DNA of 64,000 nucleotides, taken from NCBI RefSeq assembly GCF_004331465.1, contig NZ_SJKB01000003.1, forward strand, positions 496,001 through 560,000, written 5' to 3'. The stretch is from Kribbella pittospori. Lineage in GTDB: Bacteria; Actinomycetota; Actinomycetes; Propionibacteriales; Kribbellaceae. The notes below the pieces were generated by a model. The model did not search any database. It was not told the origin of the DNA and saw only the letters and a list, made by a program, of their open reading frames with translations. Both the position numbers and the translations under genes were made by a program. Positions 42,145 through 50,708 of the stretch are shown here, one piece after another (position 1 is the first letter of the stretch; every line of letters starts with the position of its first letter).

Positions 42145-43035
42145 TCAACCCGCGACCTGCGCAGCGTAGGCGTCGCGGCACCCCTGGCTGCAGAACCAGT
42201 ACGTTGTGCCGTCGACCTCGAGGTACGGCGTATCGGACTTGATCAGCACCGACATCCCACAGACCGGATCCACGACCTGTACGGCGATGTCCTCCGCCGG
42301 AGGCTGGGCCGGGCGGAGACCGTTCTGTCTCATCGAGCGCACAACATCGGCGAGCACGGCAAGTGCGATCTCCCCAGGCGTCTCCGCGCCGAGGTCCAGG
42401 CCGACCGGTGTCCGGACCCGGGCCGCCTCCTCGTCGGTCAGGCCGAGCTCGGCCAGCACCGCCCGACCACGCTTGCCGCTGGCAACCAATCCGACGAAGC
42501 CGACACCGGCGTCCAGCGCTGCCCGGAGCGGACCGGTCTCGTCCCGGCCCAGGCCCGCCACGACCACCGCGAGAGTGCCTGGCGACGGCCGCCGGATCCC
42601 GTCCAGTCGCTCGATGGCGAAGCCGGCCGCGGTTCCGACCGCGACGATCGCCTCGGCGATCGGGGTCGCGCCCGAGACGCCGAGCAGCGGCGGCGGGATC
42701 TGTGGCTGCAGGAAGATCTCCAGCGACCCACCACTCAGGCAGGGATTGGTCGCCACCACGGCACCGGGAACCTCCGGGAACGCATCCGCCGCCGTCGGCA
42801 CGACACGCAGCAGCACAGCTCTTCCCTCGCTGAGGGCCGCGAGTGACGCCGACACGACCGAACCCTCGGCGCAGATGCCACCCACGAATCCCTCCAGCGA
42901 TCCGTTCGCGAGCACGACCGCGTCGTCGCCCGGCCGCGCGGAGGTCGGGTGCTCCGCGCGGACGACGGTCGCGTGCACGAACGGCACCCGCGCGCCGGTG
43001 AGTTCGGCGATCCGTTCGGTGACGGTTGTGTTCAT
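42145..43035 (-). CDS. XdhC/CoxF-like maturation protein fused to a YHS domain
   Basis: 296 residues from ATG 43035, with GAGG six bases upstream. The N-terminal XdhC/CoxI-type region (SLEGFVGGICAEGSVVSASL) and the Rossmann-like middle (LAVVVAGLGRDE; VGLVASGKRGRAVLAELGL) belong to proteins that bind and sulfurate molybdenum cofactor. The last 45 residues are a YHS metal-binding domain (DPVCGMSV and YWFCSQGCRDAY). YHS domains bind copper or other soft metals. It follows coxL by seven bases. The fusion fits an enzyme whose active site contains copper. Confidence 0.85.
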   Translation of the reverse strand: MNTTVTERIAELTGARVPFVHATVVRAEHPTSARPGDDAVVLANGSLEGFVGGICAEGSVVSASLAALSEGRAVLLRVVPTAADAFPEVPGAVVATNPCLSGGSLEIFLQPQIPPPLLGVSGATPIAEAIVAVGTAAGFAIERLDGIRRPSPGTLAVVVAGLGRDETGPLRAALDAGVGFVGLVASGKRGRAVLAELGLTDEEAARVRTPVGLDLGAETPGEIALAVLADVVRSMRQNGLRPAQPPAEDIAVQVVDPVCGMSVLIKSDTPYLEVDGTTYWFCSQGCRDAYAAQVAG

Positions 43036-43042
43036 GCGCACC

Positions 43043-45436
43043 TCACACCGGCGGCCGGGGCCGGCCCTGCATGGCGTCCCAGACCCTGGACGGTGTCAGT
43101 GGCATGTCGGCGTGCCGGATGCCGAACGGCTTCAGTGCGTCCACGACGGCGTTGACGACGGCGGCCGGTGATCCGACCGTGGCGGACTCGCCGATACCCT
43201 TCGCGCCGATCGGGTGATGCGGTGAAGGGGTGACGGTGTAGCCGGTCTCCCAGTCGGGGACCTCCAGCGCGGTCGGGATCAGGTAGTCCATCAGCGATCC
43301 GCCGAGGCAGTTGCCGTCCTCGTCGAAGGCGATCATCTCCATCAGGGCCATCCCGACCCCATCGGTAAGTCCGCCGTGCACCTGGCCCTCGATGATCATC
43401 GGGTTGATCCGCGTCCCGCAGTCGTCCACCGCGACGAAGCGCCGTACCTTGACCACCGCGGTGCCGGGATCGACGTCGACGACGCAGATGTAGGCGCCGT
43501 ACGGATAGGTGAGGTTCTCCGGGTTGTAGCAGATCTGGGCTTCCAGACCGCCCTCGATGCCTTCTGGAAGGTCGCCGGCGCCGTGCGCCCGCATCGCGAT
43601 GTCCTGGATGGTGACCGCGGTGCCCGGGTCGCCCTTGACGTGGAACGAGCCCTTGGTCCACTCCAGGTCCGCGACCGAGACCTCGAGCATTCCGGAGGCG
43701 ATGATGCGCGCCTTGTCGCGGACCTTGCGGGCGACCAGCGCGGCGGCCGCGCCGGACACTGGAGTCGAGCGACTGCCATACGTGCCGAGGCCGAACGGCG
43801 TGTTGTCGGTGTCGCCGTGCACCACCTCGATGTCGTCCGGTGGGATGCCGATCTCCTCGGCGACGATCTGCGCGAATGTCGTCTCGTGCCCCTGGCCCTG
43901 CGTCTTCACCGACAGCCGGACCACAGCCTTGCCGGTCGGATGGACCCGCAGTTCACAACCGTCGGCCATGCCGAGGCCGAGGATGTCCATGTCCTTACGG
44001 GGACCGGCACCGACCGCCTCGGTGAAGAACGAGACGCCGATGCCCATGAGTTCGCCCCGGGCCCGGCGTTCGGCCTGCTCGCGGCGGAGTTCGTCGTACC
44101 CGGCGAGCTCCATCGACAGGCGCATCGTCTTCTCGTACTCGCCCGAGTCGTACATCCAGCCGGTCTTGCTCTGGTACGGGAACTGGTCGGGCCGGATGAA
44201 GTTCCGCAGCCGCAGCTCGGCCGGATCCATCTTGAGTTCGTACGCGAGACAGTCGACCAACCGCTCGACCAGGTAGACCGCTTCGGTGATCCGGAACGAG
44301 CAGGCGTACGCGACACCACCCGGTGCCTTGTTGGTGTAGACGGCGGTCATCTTGCAGTACGCCGCTTCGAGGTCGTAGCTGCCGGTGAACACGCCGAAGA
44401 AGCCGGCCGGGTACTTCACCGGAGCCGCCGTACCGTTGAACGCGCCGTGGTCGGCCAGCACGTTGGTCCGGATCGCCAGGATCTTGCCCTCCCGGGTCGC
44501 CGCGATCTCGCCGCGCATGATGTAGTCCCGGGCGAAGCCGGTGCTGGTCAGGTTCTCGGACCGGTCCTCCATCCACTTGACCGGCTTGCCGAGGACGAGC
44601 GACGCGACGATCGCGCACACGTAGCCGGGATAGATCGGGACCTTGTTGCCGAAGCCGCCGCCGAGGTCGGGGGCGATCACCCGGATCTTGTGCTCAGGCA
44701 GGCCGGACACGAGCGCGTAGACGGTCCGGTGTGCGTGCGGTGCCTGACTCGTGGTCCAGAGCGTGAGCTTGCCGTCGACGCGGTCGTAGTCCGCGACGCA
44801 CCCGCACGTCTCCATCGGGGCCGGGTGGACGCGCGGGTAGACGATGTCCTCCTTCACCACGACATCGGCCCGCGACATCACGTCCTCGGTCGCGGCGGCG
44901 TCGCCGGTCTCCCAGTCGAAGCAATGGTTGTCCGTCTTGCCTTCCAGGTCGTCGCGGATGACCGCTGCATCCGTCGCCAGCGCGGTCCGCGCGTCCACGA
45001 CCGGGGGCAGCGGGTCGTAGTCGACGTCGATCAGTTCGAGCGCGTCCCGGGCGGCGTACCGGTCCTCGGCGACGACGACCGCGACCTCCTGGCCCTGGAA
45101 CCGGACCTTGTCGGTGGCCAGCACAGCCTGTACGTCGTTCGACAGCGTCGGCATCCAGGCCAGGCCCTGAGCGGCGAGGTCAGCGCCGGTGATGACCGCC
45201 TTCACCTTCGGATGGGCCTGGGCGGCGGTGACGTCGATGCTGGCGATCCGCGCGTGCGCCATCGGTGAGCGCAGTACCGCGAGGTGCAGCATGCCGGGCA
45301 GTTGGATGTCGTCGACGTACTTGCCGAGGCCGCGGATGAAGCGCGGGTCCTCCTTGCGCAGCATCCGGCCGTGGCCGAGCGGCTTCTGGTCGTTGTTCTC
45401 GAACGTCTCGGTCGGACGGGTCGGTGTGGCAGTCAT
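43043..45436 (-). CDS. coxL: aerobic carbon-monoxide dehydrogenase large subunit, form I
   Basis: 797 residues from ATG 45436. The molybdopterin-binding large subunit oxidises CO to CO2. The form I active-site loop AYxCSFR is present as AYACSFR near residue 375, which separates true CO dehydrogenases from form II homologues (AYRGAGR). Other family elements: DLGGGFGNK, GQGHETTFAQI and GAKGIGES. Start and coxS stop overlap by four bases. The N-terminal tail is short. Electrons pass through the CoxS clusters and CoxM flavin to quinone. Confidence 0.95.
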   Translation of the reverse strand: MTATPTRPTETFENNDQKPLGHGRMLRKEDPRFIRGLGKYVDDIQLPGMLHLAVLRSPMAHARIASIDVTAAQAHPKVKAVITGADLAAQGLAWMPTLSNDVQAVLATDKVRFQGQEVAVVVAEDRYAARDALELIDVDYDPLPPVVDARTALATDAAVIRDDLEGKTDNHCFDWETGDAAATEDVMSRADVVVKEDIVYPRVHPAPMETCGCVADYDRVDGKLTLWTTSQAPHAHRTVYALVSGLPEHKIRVIAPDLGGGFGNKVPIYPGYVCAIVASLVLGKPVKWMEDRSENLTSTGFARDYIMRGEIAATREGKILAIRTNVLADHGAFNGTAAPVKYPAGFFGVFTGSYDLEAAYCKMTAVYTNKAPGGVAYACSFRITEAVYLVERLVDCLAYELKMDPAELRLRNFIRPDQFPYQSKTGWMYDSGEYEKTMRLSMELAGYDELRREQAERRARGELMGIGVSFFTEAVGAGPRKDMDILGLGMADGCELRVHPTGKAVVRLSVKTQGQGHETTFAQIVAEEIGIPPDDIEVVHGDTDNTPFGLGTYGSRSTPVSGAAAALVARKVRDKARIIASGMLEVSVADLEWTKGSFHVKGDPGTAVTIQDIAMRAHGAGDLPEGIEGGLEAQICYNPENLTYPYGAYICVVDVDPGTAVVKVRRFVAVDDCGTRINPMIIEGQVHGGLTDGVGMALMEMIAFDEDGNCLGGSLMDYLIPTALEVPDWETGYTVTPSPHHPIGAKGIGESATVGSPAAVVNAVVDALKPFGIRHADMPLTPSRVWDAMQGRPRPPV

Positions 45437-45945
45437 GCTGGGCTCCCCGCAGTCTCTGGCTCGGACGCGGGTTGCGCGCCGTCGGGGTGAGTGGCGGCCC
45501 ACCGGATCGACCGGACGATGGTCGAGTAACCGGTGCAGCGGCAGATCTGGCCCGAGATCGCTTCCCGGATCTCCTGCTCGGACGGGTCCGGGTTGCGGTC
45601 GAGCAGCGCGCGGGCGGTCATCATCATCCCCGGCGTACAGAAGCCGCACTGCAGTCCGTGGCACTGCATGAAGCCCTGCTGGATCGGGTCCAGGCCGTCC
45701 TCGGTCTCGAGGCCTTCAACCGTGCGTACGTCGTGGCCGCCGGCCATCGCGGCCAGGACGGTGCACGACTTGACCGGCTCGTCGTCCATCCAGACCACGC
45801 AGGTCCCGCAGTTGCTGGTGTCGCAGCCCCAGTGGGTCCCGGTCAGCCGTAGGTGATCGCGGAGGAAGTGCACGAGCAGCGTGCGGCCCTCGATCTCGGC
45901 CGAGACCTCTTCGCCGTTGACGGTCATCGTCACCTGCATGGTCAT
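45433..45945 (-). CDS. coxS: carbon-monoxide dehydrogenase small subunit (2Fe-2S)
   Basis: 170 residues. Two [2Fe-2S] sites are complete: the plant-type CDTSNCGTC with a following cysteine, and the helical CHGLQCGFCTPG with CRCTGY. This is the electron-transfer subunit of molybdenum hydroxylases. It sits between coxM and coxL with four-base overlaps on each side. Confidence 0.96.
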   Translation of the reverse strand: MTMQVTMTVNGEEVSAEIEGRTLLVHFLRDHLRLTGTHWGCDTSNCGTCVVWMDDEPVKSCTVLAAMAGGHDVRTVEGLETEDGLDPIQQGFMQCHGLQCGFCTPGMMMTARALLDRNPDPSEQEIREAISGQICRCTGYSTIVRSIRWAATHPDGAQPASEPETAGSPA

Positions 45946-46832
45946 GCCCTCCCTTGTCCGGAGCGTTCGTCGTACCGCTGGACCGCCGTCCGGAAGGCTC
46001 GGGCGGTCAGCTCGGCGGCGAGGTGCCGCTTGTACTCGGCGCTGCCGCGCATGTCGGTCACGGGTTCGCTCGCCGCCGCGGCCAGTGCGCCCGCTTGCCG
46101 GAACAGCTCTTCGGACGGCGGGTTGCCGCGCAGGGCCTCGGAGATCGCCGGGATACCGGTCGTATTCGGTCCGACCGCGGCGAGCCCGGCTCGGGCGTCG
46201 GCGATCACGCCGTCGCGGATCCAGACCGCGGCGCCCGCGGACACGACCGCCCAGTCACCGGCTCGCCGTTCGACCTTGTAGTACGCGCTGGAGCCGCCCG
46301 GCCGGATCGGGAACCGCACCTCGGTGAGGATCTCGTCATCACCGACAGCCGTCTCGTAGGGACCGCGGTAGAACTCGTCCATGGTGACCACCCGCGTTCC
46401 GGACGGTCCCCGGATCACACAGCTCGCATCGAGCGTCGTACACACCGCGGACAGGTCCTCGGACGGATCGGCCTGGCAGAGCGATCCGCCGATCGTGCCG
46501 CGATTGCGGACGACGGGATCGGCGATCACGCGTTCGGCGTCGGCGAAGATCGGGAACAGCGCCGCAAGCTCGGCCGACTCCAGCAGCTCGCGGTGCCGGG
46601 TCATCGCGCCGACCCGCACTTCGTCGGGCGTCACCGTGATCCGGCCGAGCTCGTCGTGCAGTTCGTTGATGTCGATCAGGTACTCGAAGTTGGCCAGCCG
46701 GAGCTTCATCATCGGCAGCAGGCTGTGCCCGCCGGCGATCAGGCGGGCCGAGCTGCCGAGCCGGTCGAGCAGCTCGACGGCGTTGTCGACACTGGTGGCG
46801 CGTTCGTACTCGAATGGTGCTGGAACCTGCAT
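45942..46832 (-). CDS. coxM: carbon-monoxide dehydrogenase medium (FAD) subunit
   Basis: 296 residues from ATG 46832. FAD-binding motifs AGGHSLLP and TIGGSLCQADPSED are intact. The subunit passes electrons from the 2Fe-2S clusters to the respiratory chain. First gene of the coxMSL operon; the upstream 175 bases hold the divergent promoter region shared with the CoxI genes. Confidence 0.95.
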   Translation of the reverse strand: MQVPAPFEYERATSVDNAVELLDRLGSSARLIAGGHSLLPMMKLRLANFEYLIDINELHDELGRITVTPDEVRVGAMTRHRELLESAELAALFPIFADAERVIADPVVRNRGTIGGSLCQADPSEDLSAVCTTLDASCVIRGPSGTRVVTMDEFYRGPYETAVGDDEILTEVRFPIRPGGSSAYYKVERRAGDWAVVSAGAAVWIRDGVIADARAGLAAVGPNTTGIPAISEALRGNPPSEELFRQAGALAAAASEPVTDMRGSAEYKRHLAAELTARAFRTAVQRYDERSGQGRA

Positions 46833-46900
46833 GCCGGGCTCCTTCGTCGACGCGGATACCTCGATGTCACCGCGCCGGCACCCCACTGTCAACGGCCACC

Positions 46901-46914
46901 TAAGACATCCCTTA
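46901..46914. promoter_or_regulatory. inverted repeat in the coxM-CoxI intergenic region, candidate LysR operator
   Basis: TAAG (46901-46904) and CTTA (46911-46914) flank six bases; with flanks the sequence is cctaagacatcccttaag. It is markedly AT-rich within a GC-rich region, about 70 bases upstream of the coxM start, and has the size of a LysR-type site. The nearby LysR gene is the natural candidate binder. Confidence 0.35.
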
Positions 46915-47007
46915 AGTGCGCAGGCGGGAACCGCACTGACCAATCGATCGAGGGCTCCGACGGGGTCGATCTGGGCTAGTTTCGACGTACCGGAAGGGAG
47001 GCGGTGA

Positions 47008-47322
47008 ATGCGCGATCTGCTCGACGACATCGACCGGTGGCGAGCCGACGGCCGGGCCGTCGTACTCGCCCGCGTCGTGGACCTGGAGGGCTCCGGGCCG
47101 CGCGGTCCGGGCGCCGCGATGGCCGTCAACGATGGGCTGGAGGTGACCGGTTCGGTGTCCGGCGGCTGCATCGAGGGTGCTTTGGTCACCGCCGCCGAGG
47201 AGGTGTTCAAGACCGGTGAGCGGTCGGTCCACACCTTCGGGTACTCCGACGGCGAGGCATTCGCGGTCGGTCTGACCTGTGGCGGCACGATCCACGTCTT
47301 CGTCGAGCCGCTCGACTGGTGA
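47008..47322 (+). CDS. XdhC/CoxI family protein, N-terminal domain
   Basis: 104 residues covering only the XdhC/CoxI N-terminal region (GSVSGGCIEGALVTAAEEV; TFGYSDGEAFAVGLTCGGTIHVF). The cysteines in GGCIE and LTCGG are conserved positions of the family, thought to bind the molybdenum cofactor or persulfide. The second half of the classical protein is encoded by the next gene, overlapping as GTGA. It is divergent from coxM. Confidence 0.88.
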   Translation: MRDLLDDIDRWRADGRAVVLARVVDLEGSGPRGPGAAMAVNDGLEVTGSVSGGCIEGALVTAAEEVFKTGERSVHTFGYSDGEAFAVGLTCGGTIHVFVEPLDW

Positions 47323-48107
47323 CGGTCGTGTACGCCGAACTCGCCGAGGCGCTGCGGACCAGGCAGCCCGTCGTCCTCGTCACCGTGGTCGACGGCCCGG
47401 GGACCGGTGCCAAGCTGCTGATCACGGCGGCCGGGGAGCGGACCGGAAGCCTCGGCGATGCTGCGCTGGACGAACGGGTCGGCCGAGATGCACTGGCTGC
47501 GTTGGCCGCGGGGCAGACCGCCATCCGGCACTATGGCCGGCACGGCGAGCCGGAGCGGCCCGACCTCACTGTCTTCATCGAGTCGTTCACGGCGCCGCGA
47601 CGGATGATCATCTTCGGTGCGGTCGATTTCGCCGCCGCGCTGACCCAGGCAGCCAAGCTGCTCAAGTACGTCGTGACCGTCTGCGACGCACGTCCGATCT
47701 TCGCCACCCGGGCGCGATTCCCGCAGGCCGACGAGGTGATCGTCGACTGGCCGCAGCGGTTGCTCAGCCGGATCGGTCCGAGCCTGACTCCGCGCGATGC
47801 GGTGTGTGTCCTCACGCATGATCCGAAGTTCGACGTACCAGCGATCGTCGCGGCGCTGGGCACCGAGGTCGGCTATCTGGGTGTGATGGGTAGCCGCAAC
47901 ACCCACCGCGATCGGCTGGAACGCCTTCGTTCCGAAGGCGTCCCGTCGGCGGCTCTGGCCCGTCTGCACGCCCCGATCGGCCTCGATATCGGCGCCCTGA
48001 CTCCGGAGGAGACCGCCGTCTCCATCTGCGCGGAGATCATCGCCGAGCGCGCCGGCCTGGAAGTCGTCCGCCCACTAGGGCAGGTGAAGACACCGATCCA
48101 CCACTGA
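47319..48107 (+). CDS. XdhC/CoxI family protein, Rossmann domain
   Basis: 262 residues from a GTG overlapping the previous stop. The C-terminal XdhC Rossmann domain is visible (PRRMIIFGAVDFAAALTQAAK; VCVLTHDPKFDVPAIVAAL; GYLGVMGSRNTHRDRLERL). It is expected to pair with the N-terminal CoxI protein during cofactor sulfuration. The N-terminal 80 residues resemble a separate XdhC segment. Confidence 0.87.
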   Translation: MTVVYAELAEALRTRQPVVLVTVVDGPGTGAKLLITAAGERTGSLGDAALDERVGRDALAALAAGQTAIRHYGRHGEPERPDLTVFIESFTAPRRMIIFGAVDFAAALTQAAKLLKYVVTVCDARPIFATRARFPQADEVIVDWPQRLLSRIGPSLTPRDAVCVLTHDPKFDVPAIVAALGTEVGYLGVMGSRNTHRDRLERLRSEGVPSAALARLHAPIGLDIGALTPEETAVSICAEIIAERAGLEVVRPLGQVKTPIHH

Positions 48108-48109
48108 TC

Positions 48110-48937
48110 TCAGACTGCGTCGGGGTGGACGTGGACCAGGCGCACACCGGTAGGCAGTCGTGCGCTGCCGGCGAGCAACCCGCCGTCCAGCCAGGCCTCG
48201 ATCACCTGCGCCAGTTCCTCGGGGTGGTTGAAGTTCACCGCGTGCGCCGCCCGATCGACGAGCACGACCGACAGGTGCTGGGCAGCGAGCCGGCCGACCT
48301 CGCGGACGCGGGACGGAGGCGGCATCAGCGGGTCCCGGCCACCGAGGACCGCCAACGTCGGTACGGGCGTGTGCAGCAACCGCTCCAGGGACGGGTAGAG
48401 GGTCAGCTCGTGGAACAGGCGCAGGCCGTTGACCGGGCCGAACCTCAGATAGTCCGGCAGCGCGATCGGGGCCATCCTTGGGCTCTCGCGCACCACGTCC
48501 AGCGCCAGCTGCCGGATCGCGCGCGGCAGCGGCCGGTTCTGAATGCCGCCGGCGGGCGAGACCAGCACCAGTCGGTGGACGCGCTCGGGTGCCTCGTGCG
48601 CCACCTCGAGCCCGATCGGACAGCCCATCGAGTTCCCGACCAGCACAGCCCGGTCGATGTCCAGCGCGTCGAGGACCGCCAGCAGAGCGCCGGCGAGCGC
48701 GGGAACGTTCAGGACGTAGTCGCGCTTCTCACTGCGGCCGTAGCCCGGCAGGTCCGGCACCACATTGGTCCATCGGCCGGCCAGAAGGCGCGCCGTGGGC
48801 ATCAGGTACGACCCGGAGATCGCGAAGCCGTGGATGTGTACGACGGGCACGCCACTCCCGCCGATGCTGCGCCGGTAGTACACCGACCTGCCCTCGACCT
48901 GCACGTGCTCGGCGACCCACCCGTGGTCGGTGCCCAT
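48110..48937 (-). CDS. alpha/beta hydrolase
   Basis: 275 residues from ATG 48937, with GGGAGAAG upstream. Catalytic features: VVHIHGFAISG, the nucleophile elbow GNSMGC, and the histidine in VDRAAHAVNFNHPEEL; the acid lies in LGGRDPLMPP. These fit the C-C hydrolase/haloalkane dehalogenase-like group, but the substrate is unknown. It converges on the CoxI genes with two bases between. Confidence 0.83.
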   Translation of the reverse strand: MGTDHGWVAEHVQVEGRSVYYRRSIGGSGVPVVHIHGFAISGSYLMPTARLLAGRWTNVVPDLPGYGRSEKRDYVLNVPALAGALLAVLDALDIDRAVLVGNSMGCPIGLEVAHEAPERVHRLVLVSPAGGIQNRPLPRAIRQLALDVVRESPRMAPIALPDYLRFGPVNGLRLFHELTLYPSLERLLHTPVPTLAVLGGRDPLMPPPSRVREVGRLAAQHLSVVLVDRAAHAVNFNHPEELAQVIEAWLDGGLLAGSARLPTGVRLVHVHPDAV

Positions 48938-49062
48938 GCCGAATCTTCTCCCACCGGGCCCGACCAACGGTTCATGCACACCGGATGAGGTTCGGCGGGT
49001 GCGGCAGGGACAGGCTGTGAACGGCGACCGCAGTCGCTGGACACCAATCCCAAGGAGAAGCC

Positions 49063-49419
49063 ATGTCGACACCCTCAGCATCAGACACGCCCGTGCTCGA
49101 CCTTCTGGCGAACATGACCGCGGACTCCGTGCAGGCCTCCAGCCTTGACCCGCAGACGCTCATGGTTGCCCGGCTCGCGGCGCTGGTGGCCAGCGATGCG
49201 CCTCCCGCGTCGTACGCGCTGAACCTGGCCGTCGGAAGCGATGTTGGCCTGGACGCCGACGGTGTTCGTGGTGTCCTGACTGCGATCGCCCCCATCGTCG
49301 GCACCTCACGGGTGGTGGCGGCGACCGGACGCATCGTGGAAGTGATCGACGTCGCCATCGAGGTGGCCACGGCAGAGCTGGCCGCCGAGGCAGCGGCCGA
49401 GGCCAGCGGCACCGCCTAG
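49063..49419 (+). CDS. carboxymuconolactone decarboxylase-like small protein
   Basis: 118 residues, all helical. The segment TLMVARLAALVASDAPPASY and GVLTAIAPIVGTSRVVAATG resembles the AhpD/CMD fold, but the CxxC of AhpD is absent, so peroxidase activity is unlikely. A good ribosome site (AAGGAG) is upstream. The C-terminus is Ala/Glu rich. Its stop overlaps the convergent exporter gene by four bases. Confidence 0.65.
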   Translation: MSTPSASDTPVLDLLANMTADSVQASSLDPQTLMVARLAALVASDAPPASYALNLAVGSDVGLDADGVRGVLTAIAPIVGTSRVVAATGRIVEVIDVAIEVATAELAAEAAAEASGTA

Positions 49420-50708
49420 TCGGATCTGCGGAACGGGCCGACCATGCGGGGGCCGGAGAGCCGGGTCTCCAGGCGGCGCGCCTCGCGTTTGAGCGGTTGC
49501 GCGGCGTACTGGCCGAGGATCACGCCGGCCGCCAAGGCGAGGGCGGTGGCCAGTGCGGACGCCAGTTGGAGTACGCCGTCCTTGCCCTCGGCAAGGAGCG
49601 CGAGCCCTCGGTAGATGTCCAGTCCCGGAAGCAGGGGCACGATCGCGGGAACCACCACGGCCAGCGGCGGGACACGGAATCGGCCGGCGACCAGGTAGCA
49701 GATCGCGCCGATCGTGACAGCGGCTGCCGTGGCGGCCCAGGTCCCGCCGAGGGCGCCGTCGACGGCGACCTGGACGGCTTGTCCGACTGCGCCCACGAAG
49801 GCCACGGCCGCCAGGCACCGACGTGGCGCGTACGACGCGAACGCGTACGCCGCCGCTGCAAGAGCGGCCCCGAACACCGTGATTCCCGCCTCCGCCAGAC
49901 CTGCGTCGCCCGGAGTGAAGGTGGTCGGTCCGACTCCGATCAGTCCGCCAAGGGTGAGGCCGGCACCGACCCCGGCGATGATGCCCGCGGTGTTCAGGAC
50001 GACATCGAGCAGCCGGGCGCTGCCCGTCAGCGGGAACCCGGTGAGGGCATCCTGGGTGGCGCCCATCAGGCCGACACCGGCCAGGAGCATGACGATGCCC
50101 GCGGTGACGACCCGCGACGGGTTCACGTCCAGCGGCGTTGCCGCCGCGGCGACCGCGATGAGTGTGACGACGAAGCCCCCGGCCGCCTGCTGGTAGAACA
50201 TCGGGATGCGCCGGTGCGACATCAGGTGCTGGGTCCGGTCGATGGCGCAGGCGGCCAGGAACGCCAGCGTGCAGACGACCAGCCGGCCGCCGAGGGTGAG
50301 CGCGACACCGGTCCCCATCAGGCCCCACCCCAGAGTCACGGCCCAGCGTCGTCTGCGGTGCCCGGTCGACACGATCCGCGCGAGCTCGTCCCGAGCCTCG
50401 ATGCGGGTGAGATGACCGGCGATCAGTTCGTTCACCAGGTGGTCGACCTCGGTCAGGTCCGTGTAGTCGACCTCGCGCCGGGTCACCCTCCGTACCTGGA
50501 TCGCGGCGGGCTCATCGCTGGACGGCTGGTGGCGCAGTGTCAGGTCGACGAAGGTCACGTCCGCGGTCACGTTGTGCACCCCGCAGGCACGCGTCACCTC
50601 GAGCATCGCGGCGGTGACATCGGCCGCACCGGCACCGGAGGAGAGCAGCACCTCTCCGATCCGCAGCGCCAGATCGAGGGTTTGGTAGACCTCGCCTCGT
50701 TCGCTCAT
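49416..50708 (-). CDS. threonine/serine exporter family protein (ThrE-like)
   Basis: 430 residues. A cytoplasmic N-terminal domain (residues 1-120; EVLLSSGAGAADVTAAML, DYTDLTEVDHLVNELI) precedes about ten transmembrane helices (GIVMLLAGVGLMGATQDALTG; PLLPGLDIYRGL), the arrangement of ThrE proteins with DUF1212 and DUF3815. They export threonine, serine or small peptides. The start overlaps the asparaginase stop by four bases, so both are co-transcribed. Confidence 0.87.
   Translation of the reverse strand: MSERGEVYQTLDLALRIGEVLLSSGAGAADVTAAMLEVTRACGVHNVTADVTFVDLTLRHQPSSDEPAAIQVRRVTRREVDYTDLTEVDHLVNELIAGHLTRIEARDELARIVSTGHRRRRWAVTLGWGLMGTGVALTLGGRLVVCTLAFLAACAIDRTQHLMSHRRIPMFYQQAAGGFVVTLIAVAAAATPLDVNPSRVVTAGIVMLLAGVGLMGATQDALTGFPLTGSARLLDVVLNTAGIIAGVGAGLTLGGLIGVGPTTFTPGDAGLAEAGITVFGAALAAAAYAFASYAPRRCLAAVAFVGAVGQAVQVAVDGALGGTWAATAAAVTIGAICYLVAGRFRVPPLAVVVPAIVPLLPGLDIYRGLALLAEGKDGVLQLASALATALALAAGVILGQYAAQPLKREARRLETRLSGPRMVGPFRRSD

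Noticed and set aside
43376..45268. Plus-strand frame opposite coxL
   Set aside because: Antisense to a highly conserved enzyme with all catalytic motifs; no ribosome site or family likeness.
47008..48107. Frameshift in a single coxI gene
   Set aside because: The junction is a clean GTGA overlap with complete domains on both sides, so two genes are more likely.
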